From Hyaloperonospora brassicae (taxonomy: Eukaryota > Oomycota > Peronosporomycetes > Peronosporales > Peronosporaceae), in NCBI GenBank assembly GCA_947650285.1, contig CANTFL010000378.1:91613-155612 (forward strand): 64,000 bases of DNA, read 5' to 3'. The position numbers and the translations under genes were made by a program. Below the pieces are notes generated by a model. It did not search any database. It was not told the origin of the DNA and saw only the letters and a program-made list of their open reading frames with translations. Position 1 is the stretch's first letter. Every line of letters starts with the position of its first letter. Below are positions 34,331-45,089 of this stretch, piece after piece.

Positions 34331-34492
34331 AGTTTGAATTACTATAGACGATTCATTGAAGATTTTGCAATATATGCATCCGTGTTATACTAAATACGCG
34401 AAGCAGATTCCCACGAGATCCGCCACATGGAAAAGATGAAGTCGCCTTTACCGAATACATCGAGGTTTGACGATTGGAAGGGTCGAGGGGAT

Positions 34493-34740
34493 AGCGATCG
34501 AGATCGTATCGAGGTTACAGGGGGCGATCCGAAAGTGGACGATCGCAAAAAATCAAGGTTACAGCTATCCAGATCATGTCAGTCTTACAGGAGGCGATCC
34601 GAGAGTGGAAGATCGCAAAGACCGTGAAAGCGATCCAGAATGTATCGATATTACCGAAAGCGATTTCAAAGGGGACGATCACAAAGATCAAGGAGACAGC
34701 GCTCCAGATCGTGTCAGTCTTACACGGGTCAATCCAGCGT
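34493..34740 (+). repeat. ~69-bp tandem repeat in B3 pol between RT and RNase H
   Basis: Copies begin AGC(G/T)(A/C)TCC/CGAGAT-like at 34493, 34563, 34629 and 34698. Translation in one frame gives a charged unit resembling PDHVSLTGGDPRVEDRK. The same place in B4 holds only a short non-repetitive linker (about 30 residues), so this is an expansion in B3 or its lineage. Confidence 0.65.
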
Positions 34741-34779
34741 CTTCTTGTGTTAGAGGAGACGAATGGACCTCACCGGACA

Positions 34780-35169
34780 GAAGTCGATGGGAGAAAAAGA
34801 TGATTTCGCTCACCATGTTGAAGGATAAGATCACTTAAACTCCGATTCTAAAACAATTCGATCCGGATCGTCCTCCAGTGGTCTTGGTCTATGCTAGCAA
34901 ATAAGCAGTATCTGCATCTTTGCTACAAGAACACGGCGGAACATACTGGCCTGTAACGTTCACGAGCCGAACGCTAGAACCCAAGGAGATTAAATATGGA
35001 ATGGTAAGAAAAAGGTTTTAGCTCTGTTGCGCATCCTGGATTTGGCTACTATATGTTGGTTGCACGAGAAATAAAGGTGCTCACGCGTCATTCGACGTTG
35101 GCCTGGCTGGTACAATCTTTAAGTCTAAATGTGAGGCTAGGGAGATGGACGGCGTTGTTATCCAATTGG
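34780..35169 (+). pseudogene. B3 RNase H, first part
   Basis: After SRWEKKMISLTMLKDKIT, sequence to 35169 matches B4 RNase H: VLVYASK, EVLALL-like and LTRHSTLAWLVQSLSLNVRL, RWTALLSNW. An in-frame TAA follows YASK. The frame is interrupted by the B4 insertion directly after SNW and resumes at 56501. Confidence 0.75.
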
Positions 35170-35172
35170 AGG

Positions 35173-36322
35173 TGTGGTGGAGTGGCGATCGCTCAATATA
35201 TGAGTCAATCCCAACTCTCCACTGGCGCCCGGACGACCGACTAACGGAGGGGGTACTCCGATTCTGTGTGTGTTGCCTTCCTCACCTTGTGTACCCGTAG
35301 GTAGGGCGGGTTGCACTCTTCCAGGTGGACTCGTGTCGAAGGAAAACTTGACCGTGTTGGAGATGGGGTTGTGATCGTGCTGAAATCTTCACGCGATGAA
35401 GGACAACTCGTGGGTACTGATATAAGTTACCCTGATCTCAACGAGATCGCCTTGTCCACTATGTGGTAGCTTGATCCGCGAGCCTTCTCGCGAATCTTGC
35501 GCCTTACCTTTACGTGTCTTGTTGCGTCCGATAGCAGTTGATGTTGCTTGAGAGTTCTTGAACACACCTGGCCAAAACAATCCAGGTGTGACGCTCGCGT
35601 AGACGTGTAGCGCGACTCTTTATTCGACGGGGGCCAAAGATCCTACCCGGAAGAGCAAACGTATGCCTTGTGAAGTAATTTGAGCTCTGTTCAATGTTAA
35701 CCAACCAACCTAAACCCTACCCCTATGCCTATCCGTATATCTTTACCAGATGACACGCGTCGCCTTTTCGGAAAGATCGTACCCTCGCATTTATGAGGTG
35801 CACACCCAGTATATCCACCGTTGTATCTTCTTGTGGCCCACACAAGATATCCTCGTGATCCTACTAGCGGATTGGGATCCTATGAGCGGATCGGAATCCT
35901 ACTAGCGGATCTTGATCCTACTAGCGGATCTTGATCCTACTAGCGGATCTTGATCCTGTTAGCGGATCGGGATCCTGTTAGCGGATCAGGATCCCACTTA
36001 GCGGATCGTGATCCCGTTATCGGATAGCAGCTGGAGATCGGGCATGCGATCCTGGGTTAGGATCGCGGTCTTCCAATGAGATCGAGGGTCTTGTATTGCC
36101 ATGTCTCACGACGGATTGCGTAATCAAAACGGGTGTGACTACCCTATAGCCTCATCCCAGGCTGGGCGATCCTGTCCACTTAGGGTTTGGGTACGCTATT
36201 GCCAGCCACCCATCCCAGCTTGTATCCACCAATTATAGCATTTTTGGCTTAACTGGATCGTGTGACCCTTTGAATCGCCGATCCCAGTCCCAAGGAGATT
36301 TCCTTGTGACCGTTTTGCCACA
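35173..36322 (-). repeat. B4 3' LTR
   Basis: 1150 bp from TGTGGTGGAGTGG to TTTGCCACA. It contains a ~20-bp tandem repeat (GATCCTACTAGCGGATCTTG type) at about 35853-36025 with roughly nine units, against about seven in the 5' LTR. It includes the undisrupted GGGTACGCTATTGCC (36189-36203), the empty version of the A3 insertion site in the other LTR. Confidence 0.9.
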
Positions 36323-36420
36323 ACCGTCCTCTGTACTGTCAGTCATTATACGGTGTTGATCTGGCTGTGCTACCTTTACGGCTTCATTTCTTTTCCACGC
36401 ACTTTCGCATCTTCCAAGAC

Positions 36421-38927
36421 GATGGCCGATTACGCCTATCCGGCTCGGGTATCTCCTCCGGCTTCAGGAATGGGGCCCTCGGGTCGCCCTCTGCGATCTT
36501 ACCTCCAGATGTCGAAACCTCGACGCCTACTAGTCCTGCAATCTCAGACACCTCCACCGTGTCGGTGACCGAGTGTGATCGCTCGGCTGTGGTGACGTCG
36601 GCCCAGATGGGAGAAGGCTCTGGTTTGTCTTCCATTGCGATCCCTCTGTCGCGATCCTCTTCGATTCCCGCTCCGGATAGGACCTCCGCCTTCCAACATG
36701 TTCCAACTCCGGATCCGAGTGAGCCCATCTTGCTCCCCAGTACTTGGATCGAGGCCTCGTTTTCGGCCGATCAAGCCACGTTAAACGCAGCGATTGATTC
36801 GCTTTACGATCTCCTAAACCTCCAACAGACTGTCGTGGATCGATATTAGAGTATGAAGGATGCTTTGAAGCAGCAGATGATCCGGAATCGCCAGCTGAGT
36901 GAGGGTCTTCAGGAGCTCCGCACCTTCGCGTCCCCTTTCGTCCTGTTCGTCCAGTCGAAGTACGTCCGCTTGCGCGTTCGCTATGACGACGAGGTCAAGC
37001 AGTCCGAGGCCTTTCGGGAGGCGTTGGCCGACCGGGTCGGCCAGACCGCCGTGATCGAGCATCTGAAGTCCGAAATTCTTTGGACTGTGCGAGCGCGTCA
37101 TGCCGCACAGGAGAAATCCGATCGTGAGATCGCCGGAATACGCAAGCAGATGGACGAGGCAGAGTACGGTTAATGGCTAAATGCGACAAGTTGTACCACA
37201 GCATGGACAAGGCGAACCGCAAGAAGTCGAAGTACAAGAAAACCGGCCTCCAACTCCCATTAAAGCTGTGTCGCGCGCTCAAGCAGGTATTGGGTCTTCG
37301 GGCCAAACTGGGCGAGGCGTTGGATTCTCTTTCCGCCAGATCCGCCGAGTGCGATCAATTGCGTCGCATCGTATCGGATCTTGACGTTACGTTGGACCAA
37401 ATGCCAGTTCAGCTCGCGGACGTGGCTTCCGAACGTGATCGCGCAATACGAGATCACACGACCCTTTGGGATCGCAAGGCGTTGCTGGTGTCTGAAGATA
37501 CTTCAGCCATACCTACAAAGGTGGGATCGTCTACCCTCACGCCCGTTCTTGCGACTCATCAACCGATGTCGAACTTTTTAGGATCGAGTCGCAAGCGATC
37601 TCGCGATCCCTTACCATCGTCAACTTTCCCGCCTTATAAGAAAGTGGCTCGATCCGCTGCATCCAATGCCAAGCCATACCCAATTTGCGATCTCAAGCCT
37701 TCGTCATGTTTTAAGGGAACCCGCGATCCTAAGAGTCGTCGCGTTCTCAAGAGTCGCCATGTCTAGCGAAGCCTCCAGCTACCCCGAAACTGGGCAAGCA
37801 GAGGCGCCGTGTTCCGAGTTTAACCTCGTCTGAGCGAAAGGATACATCGGCAGTTGAGGATGAGACTTTAGCGTCTTTATCCGGTTCGCGATCTTCCAGT
37901 CGGCGTCGAGCTTCGAATCCGGCGGCACAACTTTTGGCTGGGCCTTCTCCGGATCTGATCGTCATAGACACGCCGAGCCCTTCGCGCGATCGTCCACTTC
38001 CGGTTGATCCTGTTATTCTTGCCGTGACCAAGGTATCTCGCGCATACCTTTTCGGAGAAGCCTTCAGTAACTCGGATGTTGCCATTAGCCTTTCTAATTC
38101 GCCTCGTGGTCACGTCAATCCGATGTTATCTCTGGCAGAGTATGAAAACTTGCCCCCCCACCAAGGTCTCTCGCGATCAGTGGATCCCTGGATATCAAGA
38201 TCGTGTACCGCGATCCTTCACTCAGGTTTCTTCATGGTCGGCATGCAAGGTTTGTTGTACGAGCGTCGCGGAAATGGACATTGACTTCCTGTACCGCCAC
38301 TTATCCCGTCCCAAAGGCTATGTCTTCCCAACGGTAATGGTGTCTAGGTGTCCTCCTCCCACATCTAAGTGGATACCACGGCTGGTGTGTCAGGCCCAGA
38401 TCGCGGCCTTATATGCCTAAGAGCCTTGGGAGACAGCCAAACGTCGGATTGCGCCGATTACCTTCCCTCGTACCGGCTGATTCGACCAGCTCGCCTCTCT
38501 ATACTTATAATTCGAGGATCGCAACCCACAGGCTTTGTGGGTGTCGACGTACGCGATCTTACTTTCCATTGAACAGCGGGCCAGCGATCCTGAGCTGGGC
38601 CAGTTCTGGAAACAGCCGAAGCAGCATCCGTCGCGAGCTGGACCTCGGTGGAAGGCGATCCTTCGATTCATCTTGCAAGGTATGATCGTAGGTCATTGTA
38701 AACTGGACATACTGTTGGATCCCTTCTTTCTACACTTCTCTTCTTTCAAAGAGGTTTCCCCTTGTTGTCCTGGCCTGGGATGCAAATCGAAGGGCATCCC
38801 CAATTTGATCTCTGCTCTCCCGTTGCTGGATACCGCTGAGCCTTGGCGTTCCCACTATCGATCTTCTATCGCGGACCACCCCGGATATTCGATCGCAAGA
38901 TTGCCAGGTAAGTTCTTTCCTGCTTGA
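36421..38927 (+). pseudogene. B4 antisense reading frame, ~830 codons, lightly broken
   Basis: Plus-strand frame opposite to B4 pol, between its 3' LTR and chromodomain. Starts MADYAYPARV at 36421 with a frame shift into the 36367-36849 frame (Ser/Pro/Thr-rich), then 36853-37173 and 37173-37766 (Lys/Arg/Glu/Gln-rich, likely coiled coil: LSEGLQELR, DEVKQSEAFREALADRV, LRAKLGEALDSLSARSAECD), then 37780-38410 (Ser/Pro-rich, then DQWIPGYQDRVP, VAEMDIDFLYRHLSRPKGYV) and 38535-38927 (LSIEQRASDPELGQFWKQPK, LRFILQGMIVGHCKLDILL). Breaks are few: a TAG at 36847, TAA/TAG at 37171 and 37764, and a small number of frameshifts. Homologous blocks persist in the older B2 copy. No known domain recognised. An antisense-transcribed element protein is plausible. 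Confidence 0.6.
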
Positions 38928-39184
38928 TCGCTAGGATACGATTCAGATATTTCCGTAATTCAATATAATTTATCTTGATCCTTCATCTTGTTCTTCCTTT
39001 TGAGAACAAATTCTTTTCTCCGGCTTTTCAACCGCGATCGGATCCCCTCGATCCGCTATCGCCTCTCATTTTCATATAGCCCCGATCCATCATCTCATAC
39101 AACCTCCTTGTACAATTGCCATTCCACCATTTCTCGTCCACCTTTTAGCATGAGCCAACCGCTCATCGCTTTGATTACCCGTTA
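38928..39184. other. B4 segment between converging frames
   Basis: A/T-rich spacer where the antisense frame (ending 38927) and the pol/chromodomain frame (minus, ending near 39185) converge. No clear domain on either strand. Confidence 0.4.
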
Positions 39185-39500
39185 ATCTTCGATTTTCTCC
39201 TCATAGTACTGCATAACTTCAAACCGGTTTTGACTCGCACGATTGCGCTCGAAATCTTGCAACAACGCGCCACAGTTCAAGTCAGCTTCGTCTATCCAGG
39301 TAGGATCGTCGTGTTGCTTTCATTGAGCCAAAAAATGTCGATGCACTCGACCATAATGACTTTTATATCCTGATCGTACATCCAAGATTTTCTCCACTTC
39401 GTATTCGTCAGCAGCCAACTCGTTTTCCAACTATCTTCTGGCAACAATGACTCATCGAAATCCACACAATCCTTACAGTTATTCACTAGCACACTGCCTG
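39185..39500 (-). pseudogene. B4 chromodomain
   Basis: After integrase (ending KLKPVL) the minus strand reads DFDESLLPEDSW, then with a frameshift DEYEVEKILDVRSGYKSHYG, RVHRHFLAQ-stop, DDPTWIDEADLNCGALLQDF. This is a chromodomain at the pol C-terminus, with the expected W of the hydrophobic core replaced by a stop. Such domains bind modified histone tails and bias integration. In B3 this domain is cut off after FDESMLTEDI by B5. Confidence 0.75.
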
Positions 39501-39513
39501 GGCGATCGGGAAA

Positions 39514-40359
39514 CTATAACACTGGCTTTAACTTGGAGACGTGCACTATCGGGAACAATCGGTATGGAGTTCCTGAAATCTCCACTCGAACACCATGTTC
39601 TCCACATATCTCCGCCACTCGGAACGGTCCATGCCACATAGGTGCTAACTTCAGAGCATGGCCGTCTTTGACTCGGTCCAAGTAGAGCCAAACTTGCGAT
39701 CTGCACTTAATATCACACACTTCATTATAGTCATTGTGTCGGTCCGCTCGATCTTGGATCGCGATCTTGAGACGTTCGTTTACTATTGCTCTTGCCCTCT
39801 GATATTGGCGCTGGACGTTATATCGCCATCTTCTAGGGTCAGCATCGCGTGTTTTAGTGCTCCCGAACGGTAGTGTTGCTTCCGATGTCGATCTTGGATC
39901 CCAAAAAAGGATCAAATAGAACGGAGTGTCTCCACGGATCCGATCTTGTGCCGTATTCATAGCGAATGTCAATCTTTCTGCATATTCATTCCAGTCTTTC
40001 TGTTCTACGTCCGTGACGTACGCCTTAATTGACCGTTTCAACGTCTGTACCATACGCTCCGCAGTTCCGTTTGCTTGCGGTCGGTACGCCATGGTCGCAC
40101 GTTGCTTTTGCCCTGCGATCCGATTGAATGCTCGAAAAAAGTCGAACATCAGTCCAGGCTCCCTGTCATGACGTATAACTTCACTGGCTCCAAATCTTCG
40201 AAACACACATTCTTCATATCCTTCAGCGATCGTTTGCGCGGTCCTCGACGAACTTGCTCTCGCGATCACATATCCTGAGAAAAGATCTATCCACGGCAGC
40301 AGTTCTGTGTTTCCTTTAAATGACCGCGGCAATGATGGGATATGATCCATCGCGATCAC
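39514..40359 (-). pseudogene. B4 integrase catalytic core and C-terminus
   Basis: 281-codon open stretch. The DDE triad is visible: Asp5 (AMDHIP), Asp65 (IRHDREPG) and Glu101 (NGTAERMVQ), the last two 35 residues apart as expected. Then AERLTFAMNTAQDRIRGDTP, and a C-terminal module with SQVWLYLDRVKDGHALKLAP and MWHGPFRVAEICGEHGVRVE. The start Met lies inside the domain; the true protein is the pol polyprotein and this piece is separated from the zinc finger by a stop. The triad and length are normal for the family, so this domain decayed late. Confidence 0.85.
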
Positions 40360-40886
40360 CTGAAATGGGTATGTAGCCTATTGTTTCCCGAAGATCTGCC
40401 GTAAATCGCGGGTAGACCCTTCCCGATTGTACAGTCCACGAATTCGCCAACATCCCGTTGTGTACTCCGATACAATTCTCTCCAGTGAAAATTGGATCTA
40501 ATCCGCTGATAAGTCCTCCCGATCCCCTGGTGACCACCCTCCAAGCTGGTGTGGTAATGGTGCATAAAATCTTGCTGCAACAATTCAGGTACAAACAGGC
40601 GGACCACCTCTATACGATCGTCCGATTCCTTAGCGGATCGGGGGCTGAAGAACAGCAATCCGTTTTCATCCACTTCGTAGTCTGGAGCGATCCAAGCGCA
40701 TAATTTGGCATCCTCTGCGTTTAATTGGGTCAGATCGCCCACAAGATATTCCTTCAGGTTAGCGATCCAGCTCTCTTCCCTTTGCTCTTGCTTTATCCGC
40801 TCGATCTGCATCTGCTGCACTATTTCTTCTTGTAAAACTTCGGGTTGTTGACGCCTTCGCTGCGCGGAACGTGTGATCGCTATCAT
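40356..40886 (-). pseudogene. B4 integrase zinc-finger region
   Basis: Contains LRELLQQDF-like LFVPELLQQDFMHHYHTSLE, GGHQGIGRTYQRIRSNFHW and EFVDCTIGKG. The His pair is present. The Cys pair is reduced to one, with a residue change to Phe in EFVDC. It would normally bind Zn and tether LTR ends. A frame break joins it to the core at 40359. Confidence 0.75.
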
Positions 40887-41042
40887 TTATACCACGCGAT
40901 CCTTCCTTTCCGGCAGGAGCAACTCGTGCAGCCTGTTGACGGATATCAAATCTTGCAATTGTTGATCTAAATTCACAATGACACCTTCCTTTTGCTGCAG
41001 AGCTGCACTGGCTAGTCGATCCGCGCTTTGATTCCACTCCCT

Positions 41043-42340
41043 CTACATGTGTAAGAACTCGTGTTTTGGCCAAGATCGAAGTTTATGCATTGCTTTATGA
41101 CGCAGTAACTGTAGCCTAGGCGCTTTACAATCCATCTCCCCCCCCCCCCGCATTTGCCTGATCACTAGGTTCGAGTCACCACATATAATAACTCGTCCCC
41201 TAGTTTGCTTGTCCAGCAGATCGAGACCCAACAACATACCACGATATTCCGCTGCATTCACCGTCAGATCTGCCGCGTATTCTGCAGCGGCTGAGATGAT
41301 GTTCCATTCTGGTAGCTTCCACACGATCGCACTATAACTCCTCTCTTCCGTTTGGTCCGTGCCGATCCGCCGAAAAAGACCACCAACAGGCATTCATCCG
41401 TACCTAATGTGGGAGGTAGCATAGTTACCAATTGTTTAGGTTTCTTCTGTGGAGCGATTGCAATCAACACATCATCTACCTCATCTCGTGGAGTTATACT
41501 AGCTGCGAGAGCACCTAGGATTTTATCCTCTCCTTTGTTACATCTCTTGACCTCAAGTGTCCAATTCGATAGCAGCGCAGCCCATCTTCCCAGTCTCCCA
41601 TTGAAAACAGAAGATTGAACTAGCCAAGATAATGTCGAATATCGAGTAAGCACCCTGATCTCTTGGGATATTATCATGGTGGGGCACACTTCTAAGATTC
41701 GAAGTAGGGCTAAAACTTCTTTCTCCACCATACCATAATTAACTTCATTCGGCTTCAGTGTGCGACTCGTGAATGCCGCCGGCCGGTATACGCCGTCATA
41801 TTCTTTCAATAGAGATGCCGATACTGCCCACTTACTAGCATATACCACGATCACTGGAAGTCGATCTGGATCGAAATGTTTAAGGATCGGGGTTGTAGCG
41901 ATCTTGGCCTTCAGCAAAGTGAATGAAATGGCGGCCCTTTCCCACCGAGATCGCTCATTTGGATCATGCTCACCTCCTTGTAATGTGTTATCGCAACTTC
42001 CCGCCATTATATCAATATCTCCCATATGGCTCATCCCGAAAAAATCCGCCTCTCGTAACTCGTACAACACAGATGCATATACTGCATAATCTTCTATAAA
42101 ACGACTGTAGTAGTTCAAGCTACCTAGGAACGATTGCATGGATCGCAAAGTTGTGGGAAAAGGAATATTCACCAGCGATCCTAGGTCTTTAGGATTGGCT
42201 TCCAGCCCAGCCAATGATACCTGATGACCTAAGTAATCCACTTTACGCCGTCCCCAAAACTCTTGGTCAGACTGATCGACAGATATCATCGATCGCATGC
42301 TGTCAATAATCTTTCGACCTTGTCGTACAAAGATATCCAT
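41043..42340 (-). pseudogene. B4 RT connection and RNase H
   Basis: 42340-41264 (358 codons) includes RRKVDYLGHQVSLAGLEANP, MQSFLGSLNYYSRFIEDYAV, PVIVVYASKWAVSASLLKEY, AFTSRTLKPNEVNYGMVEKE and STLSWLVQSSVFNGRLGRWA, the RT thumb plus RNase-H-like fold. 41393-41043 in another frame continues SAAAEYAADLTVNAAEYRGM, LLGLDLLDKQTRGRVIICGD and SNLVIRQMRG, a second, cellular-type RNase H domain (aRNH) with conserved E and D. A poly-G run at 41142-41150 breaks the frame. Confidence 0.8.
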
Positions 42341-43055
42341 GACATAGCCGGGATCAATATATAGTCAATATAAGATCGCCTGCCCAGCACGGACGGCGCT
42401 TGATCCGCTTCCGGCTCTCCCTCGAAAAACACATCAGTTAACTTAGGATGATCCGTTGCATTCACATCCTCATCTGCGCCGATCTTGAGATACCCATATA
42501 GAGCATTATCAATCAAACGATGATAAATCTGTGGGGCGTTCTTCAATCCAAAAGGAATCCGCAACCATTCAAACAGACCTGAAGGCGTGATAAACGCAGA
42601 GATCGATCTTGCTCGTTCAATCATCTCTACTACCCAAAATCCACTCGCCATGTCCAGCGAACAATACCACATTGCTTTGTCCATGTCCTGCAACAATTCA
42701 CTGATAGGTTGCATTGGGTACACCATCAGCTGTGTTAGCTAATTCACCCGTCGATAGTCGATACACAGTCGGATATCTTCTCCATTTTTTAAATAATCAC
42801 GACTATTGGTGATGCCCACGGCGATGTCGAAGGTCGGAAAATCTTGGCTGACAAAAGGTCATTTATCAGATCGGCCAACTTTTCACGAAACTTTGGCGCA
42901 ACAGGTCGTACACGCTGAGCGATCGGCCTCGCCTCTCCCACATCAATATTACAAACGGCCCCGCATGCTGCAGCGGGTAATGCATTTCCTTTCCCGATCA
43001 ACAGGTGACGACTCCTCCATATCAGTCGTCGCAAATCCTCTTGGTCCTCTGTCAA
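42286..43055 (-). pseudogene. B4 reverse transcriptase core, catalytic motif mutated
   Basis: 43055-42789 gives DLRRLIWRSRHLLIGKG, AQRVRPVAPKFREKLADLIN and RPSTSPWASPIVVII. After a frame break 42726-42286 gives MASGFWVVEMIERARSISAF, EWLRIPFGLKNAPQIYHRLI and RRSYIDYILIPA. The family motif YIDD is YIDY here, one base changed in the second catalytic Asp codon (about 42370), so polymerase activity is lost even if the frame were open. Confidence 0.85.
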
Positions 43056-43076
43056 GGGTATTCCAGGATCGCCAAC

Positions 43077-43940
43077 TTAAACATCGTCTATTGTAATCTC
43101 GGTCGTGGATATGGTTACATCCGGCAGCACAGCAATGTGTTGTTCCACATCCTCCGCGAACAGTTCACATCCCTCATGATAGTATGTCGAATCATCCGGT
43201 ACATCATTTTCCATTACTTCGCCGTCGATCGTAACAGCTTTCACGTCGTCATCCAGTCGTGTAGACTGGCTATGCACCTCCCGATCTTCAACCTTGATCC
43301 CGTCTGGGTGACAGTTGGACTGTCCTTGTAGCGGATCAGTTATCTCATGGGTGTCCTTCGGTGTCATAGCCTCTTCCGCAACCATGTCCTCTTCACCCGA
43401 ATGTTCTGGCGTCTTCCGCACTCCGTTGACCGCACACGATCTCATTGTCGATCTATGATCCTTGTCTCAATTATTCTCTCCACTCGTACATTCGTTCTGC
43501 AACTCCTCGTTAGAGTCACCATTAGAGTCGGATAGTGAGGCGATCTCTGCAGAATCCTTGATGTCGTCTGATTCCCGTATTGAACGTGTCAAAATTCGGG
43601 TAGTTTTCTTATACGTAGGATGATCAACTAACGGGCCCGTGTAGGCTTCGGCTTTTTCTTATTCTCGATCTGTAGTGGCTTCAAAAGCCAATGTCTGCCA
43701 TTCCATGTACCGCCGTGATCCTACAGATACGTATCCTTTAGATCGCGGGATCATGCCTTCTGTCATTTACAACGCCAAAGGGGCCCCGCAGTTTAAGTTT
43801 AAGTAACGATCGCTTACATTTGTAAGAAGCAAAAACTTAATCATTCCGGGACCATTCGTCACGGTAGGAATCCACGCCACATCCCGTCGCACCCAAAGCT
43901 TAGATTTAGGAGGGTTGACGCCGATCCTGACTTCCGTCGA
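43077..43940 (-). pseudogene. B4 protease-RT linker
   Basis: 43445-43077 is an acidic linker (CELFAEDVEQHIAVLPDVTI) equivalent to B3 33009-33400. Upstream, 43446-43940 holds the segment matching B5 61920-62300, for example TEVRIGV, KLWVRRDVAWIPTVTNG, with stops. The reading frame is interrupted at 43943 by the solo LTR. Confidence 0.65.
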
Positions 43941-44337
43941 TCTTGTAACGGGGCAGCCCGTTACATGATATTGTCACTTAAGGAAAGTGACAATAAAGAA
44001 TATAAAGATGGATATTCTTTAAACAATATCACCAAAGTGGTGATATTGAAGGGTCGACCAAAGGGTCTGTTCATTGGTTGATATCGTGATGATATCAACC
44101 CACCAATCGCCGCAAGACGCGCGCAATGAGTGGTGACGAGACGTCACCATACATGCAGTTATATTAGTATAATTGAATTAAGTCAAACGAAGAGACAGTA
44201 GTTTAAAGACTTAATTTATTAATATAACAGTTCTACTTTTACCCTACCTACGCTTCCTCGCTCGCCACGTGTACGTCCGTCGGGGCACCCAAATCCCTTG
44301 CGTTAAGTTACGCAAGGGTGTGCCCCGTTACAGATCT
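43939..44337 (+). mobile_element. Solo family A LTR with GATCT target duplication
   Basis: LTR 43944-44332 (389 bp), starts TGTAACGGGGCAGCCCGTTACA and ends GTGCCCCGTTACA. Flanked by GATCT at 43939-43943 and 44333-44337. No internal sequence, so it is the product of LTR-LTR recombination after insertion into B4. It falls between the codons for the PR-distal segment and STEVRIG of B4, proving it is younger than B4. Confidence 0.95.
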
Positions 44338-44442
44338 GCCGGCTGCAATGGCTATATGTTGATCGTTAATGTTGACCGCCGATATATTCGATCGGTACGG
44401 TGATCTTCGTCCATCCAGACAGATTCGGACTTTATCGGGCAG

Positions 44443-44982
44443 TCAAATGGTCCCGTCGGCCAAATCCAAACGAATACCAGCAGGAACCATGAAGTCCATG
44501 CCTAGTATAGCTTCTTGACCGACTTGATCCCCAACCCAGACATCAAAATAAAACACTAGTGATCCGTTCAGTGTGATCTTGATCTTGGTCCGTTCTTCCG
44601 TCATATAAGTACTCTCTCCGATCCCAACACATTCTTGTGTTTGGGTCTCATCTATCACACACCCTAACTTACAAGCAAAGGTAGTGTCGATGATCGAGAT
44701 CTCCGCACCAGAGTCAAACAGGAAAGTGGCCTTCTCATTGTTGATCTTGCCCACTTCTTTCGCTTGTTTAAACCACTTTCCCGGAGTATGATACTTCCAG
44801 TATCCTCTCGACTCACCTAGGGTGAGATCGAGCTCCATCTCTACCGGGGAACGGGCATAATAGTCCACTCGCTCCACACTTGATATTAAGGGGGGTCCTT
44901 TTTGAACGATCACACATATTAGAGATCGGATCGCGCCGATCCTTAACTCCTTGGTCATCCGACTTCTTCTCAACAAATGCAT
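44443..44982 (-). pseudogene. B4 aspartic protease
   Basis: 180-codon open stretch. GKINNEKATFLFDSGAEISI contains the retropepsin catalytic DSGA. YFDVWVGDQVGQEAILGMDF carries the second conserved hydrophobic-G block, then MVPAGIRLDLADGTI. N-terminal part ELDLTLGESRGYWKYHTPGK is shared with B5. The catalytic region appears intact, better preserved than in B3 or B5. Confidence 0.85.
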
Positions 44983-45089
44983 ATATGCATAGCCCAGAAC
45001 GCTCGGCTCGTGCCAGATTCCAACCTGGCGAGCGTCCTAGTTTAACATTTCCTCGACCTTCGGGGGGAAACATACCCGCATGCTTAGTA

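Noticed and set aside
35170..35200. Extra leader sequence beyond the B4 3' LTR (LTR taken to start at TGAGTC, 35201)
   Set aside because: Looking at all family members, the LTR ends are TGTGG...CCACA, so this stretch is the divergent LTR terminus rather than a leader.
43005..43331. Plus-strand frames within B4 pol
   Set aside because: They are shadows of the RT and linker frames on the minus strand, not conserved in B3 or B5.
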